NCBI GenBank assembly: GCA_021904315.1
Contig: CM038912.1
Coordinates: 14,533,061 to 14,597,060 of the forward strand
Reading direction: 5' to 3'
From: Sphagnum magellanicum
Taxonomy: Eukaryota; Streptophyta; Sphagnopsida; Sphagnales; Sphagnaceae
DNA: 64,000 nucleotides
Translations under genes and position numbers: made by a program
Shown here: positions 1-11,519 of the stretch, piece after piece
How positions within the stretch are numbered: the stretch's first letter is position 1
Layout of the letters: the number at the start of each line of letters is the position of its first letter
Notes under the pieces: model-generated
What the model was told of the DNA's origin: nothing
Databases searched by the model: none
Seen by the model: only the letters and a program-made list of their open reading frames with translations

Positions 1-3000
1 ATTCATTTTATTATTTTGAAAAGTAACATTTAACATAGTTACACTTTGAATGGGTCATTTTATTGTATTTGCACTTGTGTGGGTTTGTTTTAAAACATAT
101 CTGAATGTATAAACAATGTGTGCATATATTTCAACTACCCACTTAATCGTGAGTAGTGTTGTTCAAGCAACCAACGTTTGATTTAGCATAATAGTTGAAC
201 TTGGTCATGCATTGGTCATGATTCATGAAGTACCATCATTTTTCAAAGACTTTTCTTCCATTTCAGACATTAATGGTTCAAAGTGTATAGTCCCTGACAT
301 AAGATAGTCTAACTAACAATCAAACAATCATGGTGTTTTACAATGTTGGTAATATGACCTCACATTTGCAACCATTTCATGACCAGCTTGATATTATAAC
401 ACATAGTTAGGTACACATTCTTGTTGCCACCTTGAATGTGATTGAAGTTGAATGTTTCAATGTGACAAGGTGTGCCCATTTTAAATTTAAGCAATTTAAG
501 TTGCATAAGAGGTGATGGACTTAAAATTCATGATTTTTACAATTGTAAAATATATTATGATGAAAGAAAACTCAAATTATATTATTATGTATATGTGTTG
601 ATAATTGTTATATATGAATATATTATTTTAAACGTGTGTCAAGTTCATCAAAAATGAAAAAAACTAAGCAAAGCAGGAATTACAAATTGATGTTTTAGAA
701 ATCATTTTCATTATTTTACATTCATTAGAATTTAGATTCGTGTGAAATTGTTTCACATTTCCTCCATAATACATTTAAAACTTGTAACATTATTGTAACT
801 TCTGATAATAAAACATGAAAACTTAAGCATTGGTTATGCTTGGTGTAACTCGTATTAGTGTGATTACATCCATATGCTTATAAATTGACATCTAAGTATT
901 TATGCAAGATGAAAGTTTTCTACACCTCAAAAATAATACATATGCCTATGATGACCCTATACATTATTTTGATGAGAATTAGATGAACACAAATTAAAAA
1001 GTTTTTGTTTTCTTAAATTAAAGCTAACCAAAGTTGGCATGATTAATTCAAAGCCCCTACCTTAGGCCTTAGCTATTGTTGCCTCCTTGAAAAAAATAGA
1101 TGTCATTAAACATCTAAATTATGATACCACAATGAAAATGTTGGAAGCTTTGTTGGGCTAAAGAATGGTCAAATGTTTAAAAGAAATGGAATCGTTACAC
1201 CAAAATTTAATTGAATATAACATGGAACAAATATTTCAAACTGTTATAATATTATTTGAGACTTCCATAAGAAATGAGGAATGAAGATCTATCAACTTAA
1301 TGTGTTTGAAATTTTGGGTTTTACCAACATTTTCATCAATTAACATTGGTGTCTACAACTTACTAAAATGCATGCAATAACATAGGTAATATATTGCATG
1401 CAATAAGAAATGTCTTGCTAGTAAAATAATGAAAATGGTAAAATATGCAATACCCACATTGGAATGAAGATCAATTTAATTTAGAAATTAATATTGTATA
1501 TGATGTATTGTGGAAGGAAAATGTGCATTATATGCAATTACCAATTATAGCAATACAAGCATCAAAATTATAGCATCTTCAAAAAAAAGGTAACATTTTG
1601 AATATTAATACCTTTGAATATACACATTATTTTCAATTTCTTCTTGAAAGTGATAAATGGACATGTGAAGTTTTTGTTTATACCTTAAATCCCACTTGAA
1701 AATTTCATAACTTCCATTTACGTTGTGATAAATAAAACATATATAACAAAATAAAGACTCCAAATCTCAATCCCTTTTATTTCCATTTTAACCTTGTAAT
1801 GTGGTTGTCGTGAAAAAAAACCCTGTGTATAAGATTTAATAACTTCCAATTATTTGTACGCTAGTAAATATGGTTTTGAATAATAAAGCTTCATGTGACC
1901 ATTTAAGGCAAATATGGACACTAAGTATGTTAGGTAATATGCTAATGAAATCGAATCAAGTCGAGTTGATAGGCTAGTAAGTAGATAAGGGCAAGTAGGT
2001 CCAAACCTTGTTTTTTTTTTAGGATACCTATACATTCAAAGTTGTCCTCATTTCAAACATGTCTAGGACGATGATTATGTTGGGGTGGAGTGTACATGGT
2101 TATTAGATAAGTCAGGGGGGCACATGGTAGGTGGTTAGTATCTAAGTAGGGTCAAACATTTGATTTGTAAAGAAGTAAGTGCATGTAATTGGTTAGTACA
2201 TAGGTAAGGCATTTGGCCATTAGGTGGTGGATAAGGGCAAGAAGGTGGTTAGTAGGTAGGTACATGCCTTTGTGAACTGAATTGATTCTATTTTACAGTT
2301 AGACCCCAAAGTAAAAGAAGTAAAGGAAAGAAAAAGGCATAAGAAATATATTATTAATTATTCAAAAATTGTGATGACAATAAGATAATGGAAAGAGATT
2401 AAATCCCTAGCCATAGGAATAGTGAAATGATTTGGAAATGTGTTCATTATTAATGTTCAGAACATTAAAAAAAATTACCAAAAAATCTTTCAAAATGATA
2501 GATGTCAACAATCAGCAAGTCGTAGTTTGACTCACAATGCACACAACTTTGTATTTGATTCAAGGATTGACCTATAGAGCTGTGAGGTGATTGTGATCAC
2601 AACCGTATGACAACAAATTACTATGAATTTTTTTTTGTCATTGCAAATTTTGTCATCACAAATGCCTTCTGAAGTCATGTCGTACTAAGAACCCAATAGA
2701 GATGTGGAGAATGAAGAAAATGGAAAGGAAAAACAGAAAGGACCCAATGGAAGTAAAGGCCGAGCTCAAGCAAATGGTGGTGTGCACTATGTATTTGTGG
2801 TCTAAAAGCTAACATCCTCCCTCCGCCACCCCCCTCTCCCCATGAGGATGTTTTCCTTTAGGTGTTATGTTACTTTGTTAGAGAAAACATTCTCACATGC
2901 AGACACAAACTAGGTTGTTTGCCCTTTTGGTGTTTTTGTCTGAAAAGCTAACAACCTCAAACTTGGGTATCTATTTAATCATTTTTGGTGACATTTGTAC

Positions 3001-4049
3001 GTCCTTTTCATGACTCCTCCTGAATTTCCACAAGCCCAAATTATGGAGAGGATACTTAACCCCCTTTTTCTAAGCAAAAGTGTAATCTTAAGAGAGAGAT
3101 GTTGCAAATTCTGGATCAACATTCAAGGAGACTCTGCAAATTTCCTTTGTGATTTCAACTTGTAGGTAGGGAACTAGGGACACTGGACAAAACATTAGCT
3201 GAGCCAAAATGAACGGTCCATATGGGAGGGATGTTGAGTGGATAGGAAACACTTTTCCATTGGGTTCGAGTTCCCCAGCTAACTAACCACTGTGGTTAAG
3301 TCGGATTTGTGTTTTGACTAGCTAGATGCAGAGTTGGGCCAGTGCTTCACAAGGTTGGATTTGAAGCTTCACCAACCAAAAACATGAATTTGGACATAGA
3401 TTAATGCACGAATTTTACTACGGCACTCACAATGACTAGATTAGCTACCCGCAAAAAAAAATGTCAATTCAAAATGCAATTCTTTCAAGCAAGAATGAAG
3501 AATTCCAACATTTGAAATTAAAGTGTGAATTTGAGGATCCTTGACTACAAGGAACAAATTGAAAAGGAACTCATTTGCAAAGACTCCTAGGTCATCTCAA
3601 AAACAAGTTATCAAAGTCAGCCAAGCTAGGGTAAGAAGGTTGACTTGCGGTCAGCTTTGGCCCTTGGGCAGCCACCCTCACACATGGAAAAATAGATGCA
3701 TGGGGTTTTGTTGACAAACCCTCCCTAAATCCACTTGGATGTGCTGCGCTTGGACAACAAACCATTAGAAAGATATTGGATGCATGCACCCAACCAAGAA
3801 ATTAAAAATATATATAAATCTTTAACATTTATATCAATTAAATTTTTTTTTAAACATCATTTTTGGCTTATCAAGCATTTAGAGATTAAAAAAAGGAGAA
3901 TCATAAAGAAAATAGGAATGATGTGTAAAACTCCCAATTCTTGTTAAAAACTTTTTGCAATTTGCGTGCCATTTGTAACATGCAAGTACCAATTCCCAAA
4001 GGCAACTTATAAAAACAATTCAAAGCATCAATTAGAGCATACCATAATT
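1..4049. other. AT-rich intergenic DNA
   Basis: No gene is recognisable on either strand. Open frames are short (at most about 70 codons), start anywhere and have low-complexity translations. Around 2,040-2,280 the sequence becomes rich in degenerate GGTTAG, GTAGG and TAAG words, which looks like eroded simple repeat. The remainder shows no structure I can name. Confidence 0.6.
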
Positions 4050-4376
4050 TGTTGGCCTTATTGGCCTACCAAGGCAAGGATATGGTGTTTAGATTCATTA
4101 TAGAGTATATAGCAGCTTAATGGATTTTGGCCCCTAGGTAATAATAATAGGTCTATTTTTATATGACGATTTTTGAAAGATGATATTTTGGCTTGTGTCG
4201 AAACTTGAGATTAATTAGAGAGTTATAATATCTTGAAGGATTTTGGTTTATTTTGAAGGATTTTTGAAAAACTATAATTTCGTATGATGAAATATTTGAG
4301 TTTTCATAATTCTTCTTTTGCCTTAAGATACTTTGTAGTGTAAACTGCAAGGCCACAGTGTGACACACCCCTTGTT
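4050..4376 (+). repeat. Dispersed repeat family A, copy 1
   Basis: About 327 bp, homologous by eye over its whole length to copies at 30,793, 33,273 and 40,681, all in this orientation. Shared landmarks are a 5' block GTTGGCCT..AAGGCAAGGATAT, then TTTAGATTCATTATAGAGTA, TTTTGGCTTGTGT, GAGATTA, and a 3' block GCAAGGCCACAGTGTGACAC. The 5' GGCCTTGCC and 3' GGCAAGGCC of the family are reverse complements, so the unit has short terminal inverted repeats. In this copy both are slightly eroded. It is probably a non-autonomous (MITE-like) element, although no target duplication was identified. Confidence 0.8.
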
Positions 4377-7300
4377 TTGTTTGCACCTAGGGACAAGCCT
4401 TATGACGATGAGGCTATGCACTAGTTTACTGAAGTTAACTTCTCAAAACAATTCAAAGATGCTATTATGTTACAACATTCAAGCATTAGTTTACTGAAGA
4501 GAACTTCTCAAAACAATTCAATGCTCCCATTCTATCAATCTGGATTGACACAATAGGCTTTTTCTTTCTTCACCTCCTAGGCACACATGCATATTCCACA
4601 GATCAACTATATTAGTGTACATGTTTTACACTAATCTGAATACAGACACTCTACCAAGTCCATATATAGAGAGGAGACAAGGTTAAAAAGTTGTGCTTCT
4701 CGAAACTGAGCTGAACAAGAACACACACACACACATGGTGATTCAGAAACTTATTAGTCAACCAAATCACCCTAAAGCGCGCTGACAAAAAGCGGGCGGG
4801 TGGACCGTGGTGGTGGTGGGTGATATGCGAATATTACAAGTGATCAAGCAGTTGCTGACAATTTCATCCTGACCAAGAAACCCAAGACAAACTTGCCCAT
4901 GCAACTTGCTTGCAAGCAAGCAATCAATCAATCAAGTCAACTTGCTTGCAACTTACACTGTCGTAGATTCCTTAACCCTTTTTCCTTCAAGCAAATCACA
5001 ACTTGTCAACAAGTTTTCAAAAATTCCCCAACATTTGCATACAAATTGAAACCCACCCAGGATGCTTGTTTCTACAGTTCATTCATGATGTTTTTTTCTT
5101 TTTCTTTTTGTTCGGTTTAGCCCCGTATCCATTACAGATACTCCATAAGTCCATACCAATCTCTCTCTCTCTAGCAATCCAAAGAAGAGTATGGAAAGTA
5201 CTAAATTGATGGCATTCTATTTTCAATTTTTCCTCAGTCTACAAATCTAGAGAGAGCAGAAGCATAAAATCTCACAGATTTTAAAAAATTATTTTCAATA
5301 TATTTCTGAAGCGCAAAAATTCAGAGGCTTTTTAGTTTTCCAGTTTCTTTTGATATACTGAAAATTTAATGAATCTTTCAAAAAAATTAGTCAAAGTTAA
5401 TTGAACTTACACTTAAACAGAAATTTCCGAAATTTTCCCAATTATTATTTTGTGTGTGTGTGTGTATGTGTGTGGAGAAAACGACAAAATAATTTTGTTG
5501 AAAAAAAGAAAACATTGCACAGATTGCTTTTGTTTCAAATGCTTTCACTTTTTGACTCAAAGTTCTCAGAAATTCCCAAAAGCTGGGGAGCAATGATGAA
5601 AACCCAAGAGACCTGAATATATACATATATATTCAACCACTATTAGCCTAACTTACTTTGACTCTCAAAATTCAACAAACAAACAGCACACACCTTGAAC
5701 CATCTCAAAAACCTTCCAAATGCTGTTACGATGAAGACCATATGGTGGTGTTGAAACAAGCTAAGAAATTCCTACCCCATGCATTTTTGTTTCAATGGTA
5801 AAAACAACGACCCAAATAGGTGTAAATTTCTTCCAATCTTCAAAGACCGAATGGTGAACAATTTTCAGATTCTTACTCATATTCCACCATGCATCTATAT
5901 CAAGGTCAAACAATGATCCCAAATGGGTGGAATCCTACAATGCTGTGGTTATGTACAAGAATTATGCACTTTGGATGGTATACCATAGTAGTAGTAGGTA
6001 GGCACTAAATAATTACCTATGAGGGAAAAAATTCTGAACTTTTGAAAAAACATTCACCATTATTCACATGTACTTAACAAATAAAAAATAAAAAATAAAA
6101 ATATTTTAGTGTATATGCCAGAATCTTAGGATATATATATATATAATATTGGGAGTTAAAGTGTTGAATGGTATTCATGTGTCTTGATTATACGTATCTG
6201 ATCCCAAAATCAAAGTTTTACTAAATTGACTGCGGGCAAGCTTACCCTACCCACACTCCAACTTTGGTGGCCAGCCATATTTGGATTATTTTGACTAGTG
6301 TGTAGTAAATTTTATTCCCGTGCATCAGAAAAGTATGTATTTTCTACTCAATGCTTTCAAAGAAATACCTAAAATCCAAACAATACAAAATCTTGTAAGA
6401 TTGTCAAAACACAATATTTTTTAGTCAATCAAAACAAAAAAAGTCATACATACAAGACTCCATTTTAGTCACCGCACACAATTCTAAGAAGCATTTGGTC
6501 TTTTCAATTTCATAGTTCGAAAGTGATATTTGCTTCCATGCAGAAGTGGAATTAGAAGATGAAGAAGTCACCTGCCAGTGGTAGCTTCTTCCATTGGAGC
6601 TTTACTTGTTTGACCTCCTTTCCAAAAATTTAGGACATCTCCGAATTGTCACAAGGAGAGAGACTTTGTTGTCAAAAAGTTCCCACACTTGATCCTGACT
6701 CTTAAGACACTCCATATTTCGGATACCTCATACAGCACCCAAACACCCACATCAGCATCATAGCTGAGTTTATAGCTAGGTTGATATGTAAAGGATGCTC
6801 AACCCTTAAGCGCTTATAAGCTCAGAATGAGCTTTTTTTCAAATTTTAAATTGACATACCAAGCACAATTCTTTTTGGGCCATGTGAAGTGTGGTCATAG
6901 GCTGCAAATGGCATGCTGACTGGGGAATTCCTTTTCTCAATTTAGAGAGGGTTTGGGGTGTAGAATTCTCTCAAACCATACCAAGTCCATAATGCATGTG
7001 TCATGGAGTTGTAGTAGAGTGAAATAACATGAATCAATGAAGAGAAATACCGAAACAAAACAATCACTCATATTGTTTGATTACTGCTCACCTCAATCAA
7101 ATCAGTCACATTGATGTTTGTAGTTTGCACCTCTAAAAACATGGGAGTGTGTATGTGCCTTCAAGCCGCCAATTGTATCTGACAATTTAGCTTTGCGAAA
7201 CAAGCCCAAATTAACTGATCTAAACTCCAATTGAGCTTTACTAATCCTTCACAATCCTTCAGTTTGTTAAAAACGAACCTGCCCAATTGAGCTTTTCTAA

Positions 7301-8860
7301 TCCTTCACAATTCTTCACTTTGTTACAACAAACCCACCCAATGGAGCAAATTTGGAATTTTGGCTGTAGCAGATAATTCTCCAGAGTTTAGGTCTTCTCA
7401 GATTTAGAGGATTGATTGTCAAAGAGAAGTCCTCATGAAGTAAAGTTCCTTCCCAAAAGTGTGCGGGAGGCATAATTCTTCTGAGAACAACTTCAAATTT
7501 CTTGAGACAATCACTGCTGTAGCATGTCACAATTTGCGAAGAAGAAATTTTCTGGTACCTGATATTTGCAACATACAAGAATTTGTCGGTTCCACCAAGC
7601 AATGCAAGTTTGATGAATCAACAAAATGTGTAACATCCCACAAAGACAGTGAAAACACTAACAAACCCTAAACCCTAAAACCCTTGAGTTTTGGCCCACA
7701 CCAACACAGGCCTCTGAACTACCTCTTCCACACAAGAAGGTGGCTTCCTGGCAGGGAAAGCTGCTGGATGGTACGCTGAAGAACAAGTCATTAAACCTGG
7801 TTATTATCATTGGAAAGAAAGCTCAAGTACATGATGAGAAAAGAAGCAGCCAAATAGAAGCTATGTCACAACAAATTAGGGTTTGCAGCTCAAGGTGGTC
7901 TTCTTCAGGGTGGGTTCAAGCTCTGCTATGTAGACACAGAAATAATTTAGAACAGCGCTGTGGAAGAATGACAGCCACAAAAGCAACTTATAGTTTTGCT
8001 TTTGGAGTTTAGGATTGCATGGGAAATGGCTAGGCAAGCCAACTTAGCATATGCAAGAGTTACATTAAAGAGGACATGATTGAAATTGGATGCCATGCCA
8101 ACATAACACCAGAGACAGTCCTGAATTCAGGTCAGAATGTACTACAGAACGGTCAAGCCCCTGCCCATTACGTTGGGTAAGGCACAAGGTGAACAGACTG
8201 CAACACACCCAACATATTGGGCAAGGGCGAGACCATTCCATGACATTAAGGTCTGGAGTGGCAGATTCAATGCTCTTTTAAAAATTCATCTTCAACAGAC
8301 ACATTTTGGTCAATACTACAAGTGTTATGGTTATCACTGAAAGATTATGTCATATAATGTGGTCAAGAAAATGACCTAATCTGCTACCCCAGAACTTAAA
8401 TGTAGACAACAAGTTGAGTGACCTGATGGCACCAAGCTACTAAAGGACACAGTTTCAGGTGATTGTCAAAAGGCAGGTCACTTGCTCAAAAACTTCTTCC
8501 TCAAGGAACACTTGTTCAAAACTTGCTGGTTCCAGGTCTTTAACAATTTTCAAGCAATTGGCAAAGAACCGGCAGTTCAGGTTAGGTTTTCTCAACTGGT
8601 TCTTTGATTGTTTTGAGAACCACAGGTTCAGGTCAAAATGGGTTCTTTTCATATTTTGGGGACTGCCGGTTCGGGTTCTATAAACCCTACCTTTACCCGC
8701 AGGTTCTTCCTTTGAAAAAGAGAACCTTCCAAACACTGGTACTTGCCACCTTGTATGATGGTTCTTGGCATGAACTGGATCGAGGTATACCCATAGAGCT
8801 CTAAACATGCCCTTAAAAATGCATTCATGCCTACAAGGTCTTCACAACTTAAAAAGAGTT
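4377..8860. other. Intergenic DNA with simple repeats
   Basis: No supportable gene. The stretch contains a 16-bp palindrome (CTTGCTTG/CAAGCAAG, 4,908-4,923) followed by short CAAT repeats, a GT-rich microsatellite at 5,451-5,474 and a short telomere-like motif at 7,664-7,685. Open frames of 60-117 codons around 7,300-8,800 on both strands overlap one another and resemble no family I know. From 8,450 to 8,800 the words GGTTC and AGAACC recur, perhaps the remnant of a repeat. Confidence 0.5.
7664..7685 (+). repeat. Short interstitial telomere-like motif
   Basis: Three successive near-units of CCCTAAA (plant telomere type) with one spacer change. It is only 22 bp, so chance or an ordinary plant telo-box is as likely as a true interstitial telomeric repeat. 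Confidence 0.35.
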
Positions 8861-8865
8861 TGAAC

Positions 8866-9066
8866 TATCGTAAAGCTTTATGAATCATGCATTCAATTAT
8901 GAAAGAGAAAGAAACCAAATCGTTGGAAAACATATCTTAAAAAGAGACAACCTGTAAGGGGTCCTTACAAAGCTATAGCCAAGATGTGTAGACTTAGGTG
9001 AAGAGATGTGACTTTTAGTAATGCATCTCTTCAATTAAGATTGAATCATGGAGTAATCTTTCAACA
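8866..9066 (-). repeat. 3' LTR of the copia element
   Basis: Aligned by eye to 11,311-11,514 with many substitutions. The shared stretches include CTTTATGAATCAT, GAAAGAGAAA, GACAAC, TATAGCCAA, GATGTGACT and TTAGTAATGCATCT. In element orientation it opens with TGTTG, and its far end is degraded from CA to TA. The high divergence points to an old insertion. Confidence 0.8.
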
Positions 9067-9904
9067 CTCCTCTTAAACCCTAAGTTCATCCTAATTGAAA
9101 AAATCATTATTCAATCAATCATCCTTGCATCATATCTTAAGTTTGCAAAATATCAACCACTATTTGTGCTTGCATTTGTATCATGGAGTTCTTCAACATA
9201 GACTGCATCTCTACCCACCATAGAAGAAACACCAATTGAACTTCTATATTTCACATGCTTTGCCTTGGTGAGTCCATTTAGTCAAAATGTCAACAAACAT
9301 TCTTTCAATGCTACAAAATGTGACATATGCTTTTTCACTCTCCAATTTTGCTTGAAGAAAATCATTTTGTAATTCAATGTGTTATATTTTTTATCAAGGA
9401 TGCAAACTCATCATCTAATGTTTTACACAATTGATTTGCTTCAAGACTAAAACAATGTTTCAACAAGTGTAGTTATTTCATCATTTGAATTAAGAAAGCA
9501 AAGGGATATGAGACATAATCTTTTAATCTTGTTGGAGGATCTTTGAGTCCTATTGGATTGTCTCGTAGTAGGAATTAATTCAATTTGTTGTTCCACTTTG
9601 TAAATGTCATCAAGGTTATCAAGTAATGTGATTTCATTTTCAGAACTTTGTTACCAAAATACTTTTTGTTTGACTTGGTGTCATTGGGCACGACTATTAC
9701 AAGTTGATTAACAAGTATTGGCATTTGCATTACTTGTGATATGCCTTGGAATTGTGTTGGGTCAAGTGGGTATTCAAAAGTTCCATTTGTTTTGTTTTTT
9801 GGATGAACTTGGATTGATTTTGTTTGTGAAGGTTCTATTAATTTTTGAATTTCTCATCCTTCCACTGTTTTTGAAACTTGAAACAAAGGGGTCTCATTAA
9901 ATAT

Positions 9905-9988
9905 TACATCATGGCTAATTTCTTACTTTGTGGCTCATAAAAATTATAACTTTTCATTTCATCACTATAACCAATAAAGATATGTTTA
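9905..9988 (-). pseudogene. Copia integrase fragment
   Basis: The minus-strand frame reads HKHIFIGYSDEMKSYNFYEP and onward. This matches the hallmark region at the C-terminal end of copia integrase, where FIGYS..KGYR..DP..KK is typical. No long frame surrounds it. Everything that should follow (reverse transcriptase, RNase H) is missing between here and the 3' LTR; the 840 bp at 9,067-9,904 contain no recognisable domain. Confidence 0.65.
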
Positions 9989-10092
9989 TGGATCTAAAAT
10001 CTTACTTCTTTTTAAGTTCTTCAAGTATGTCCAATTGACAAAAGACGCTTGTTGATTCTAGGTACATAGAATACATTCCAAACATTAATCTC

Positions 10093-10284
10093 TTAATTAA
10101 AATACAAATGTATGATGATAGTATCAATTCCAACAACTTGTTGAGTCCTCCCATCACCCATGTACATTGCATGAGATTTAGTCAAAGGAATATATTCATG
10201 AAACCATTCTCTATATGGAATCATGTGATGATTACATCTTGAATTGAACAACCACTTTTTAAATCTTGAACAACAAACAAACAT
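10093..10284 (-). pseudogene. Copia protease / pre-integrase remnant
   Basis: A 63-codon minus-strand frame contains WLFNSRCNHHM, which corresponds to the copia protease active-site region (normally W.LDSGCSHHM). It is followed by REWFHEY and YMGDGRTQQVVGI, typical downstream family positions. The catalytic D-S-G is changed to N-S-R, so the enzyme would be inactive. Confidence 0.75.
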
Positions 10285-10402
10285 GCTAAAAACAATTCCA
10301 AATTTTTATTTTTCACTACCACATTTGTATGGGTACATGATTGAATTGTATTAGCTTGATTTAAGGTTCTATTTTTTTTTTCTCGATCTTTTTTTAATAC
10401 TT

Positions 10403-10881
10403 ACAATCATTGATGCGATGTCCTGCCAAGTCACAATAAAAACAATTACCCTTTTTCTTATTTACAATGTCATCCATTTGATTATTGTTGGTTTATTTTT
10501 GTTTTCTTCTTGTAAAACTTCTCTTATTGTTACCTTGTTTATTGTTGGTTTGTCCATGAAAGAATAATGCAACAAGTTGAGTAGATCCCTATTTGTTTTC
10601 ATTCATGTTTTTTCTTCTTATACTTTGGCCATTAGAATGAAAAGTGTTAGCATTGGCATCTTCCCAACGACTATGACAAATGTTTTGTATGGTGCAAGCC
10701 ATGCTTCAAGGAATTGCATTGCCACATCTTGGTCATTAACAAACAACCCAACACATGCATTTGATTCAACAAGTCTTGAAACTGTTCCCAAAAAACAGTA
10801 ATAGATTTTCCCTCTTGGATGACTAATGATATGAATTTCTTTTTGACCAAGGATCATTGATCTATCTACATGTTCATACAT
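10403..10881 (-). pseudogene. Copia gag remnant with CCHC zinc knuckle
   Basis: An 87-codon minus-strand frame (10,618-10,881) resembles the later part of copia gag. Further on (10,403-10,444), in a separate piece of frame, the sequence encodes CFYCDLAGHRINDC, an intact CX2CX4HX4C zinc knuckle preceded by lysines. The gag frame is broken between the two. The N-terminal part of gag toward the 5' LTR is not open. Confidence 0.65.
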
Positions 10882-11310
10882 TGCCTTGAAGAAATCTCAT
10901 GTTTCTTTTGCTCTTTTTAAATGTTAGACCATTACTAATTGATTGTCACAAAAATTTAGCAAAACATTTACAAATGTTCTTCCTTCTCAATTTTCCAACC
11001 CTTTGTACAATTACATTAGTAGGACTAAAATCTACACCAATTCCATCAATTGTGGCAATTAAATCATTTTTCAAAAATATTGCTTGAACTTTCACTATCT
11101 ACAAATGATAATTTGTACCATTTAACTTCTCAATTGAAATGGTGTTATATGCAAGAACTATATTAATGGATGCCATACCATGTTATGATTATGAAATCAA
11201 ACATTGACTATAGCAACAAGATGTGAATTTACCTTTTTTGAACCATTATTAAACTTTCTTGCAAACCTACCTCTCATTCATAAAGTTTTACCTTTTATTC
11301 TTCGATACCA

Positions 11311-11514
11311 TGTAATAAAACTTTATGAATCATAAACTCAATTATTATGAAAGAGAAATAAACCAAATTGTTAGAAAATATATTTTTATGAGAGACAACT
11401 CCCAAGGGGTTTTTACAAAGGTATAGCCAAAAGGCAAAGTCTTGAGTAAAAAGATGTGACTCTTAGTAATGCATCTATTCAATTAAAACTAAATTGGGGA
11501 GTAACCTTTCAACA
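11311..11514 (-). repeat. 5' LTR of the copia element
   Basis: Partner of 8,866-9,066. On the plus strand it begins TGTAATAAAA and ends TTTCAACA, so the termini obey the TG..CA rule. The minus-strand base after it starts the putative primer-binding site at about 11,310. Confidence 0.8.
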
Positions 11515-11519
11515 TGAGC

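Larger units (their letters stand above)
8866..11514 (-). mobile_element. Decayed Ty1/copia LTR retrotransposon, internally deleted
   Basis: Two ~203-bp direct repeats (8,866-9,066 and 11,311-11,514) bound a 2.65-kb unit. Read on the minus strand, the 5' LTR is followed at once by TGGTATCGAAG. This resembles the usual copia primer-binding site complementary to initiator tRNA-Met, with changes. A purine tract AAGAGGAG directly precedes the 3' LTR, which begins TGTTGAAAG. Flanks TGAAC (8,861-8,865) and TGAGC (11,515-11,519) look like a 5-bp target duplication with one change. The order is gag, zinc knuckle, protease, integrase fragment. Reverse transcriptase and RNase H are not recognisable, so most of pol is deleted. 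Intact copia elements are usually about 5 kb. Confidence 0.85.

Noticed and set aside
3247..3262. GGTTCGAGTTCC, resembling a tRNA B box
   Set aside because: No A box at suitable distance and no cloverleaf can be drawn from the flanks. No tRNA gene is supported anywhere in the window.
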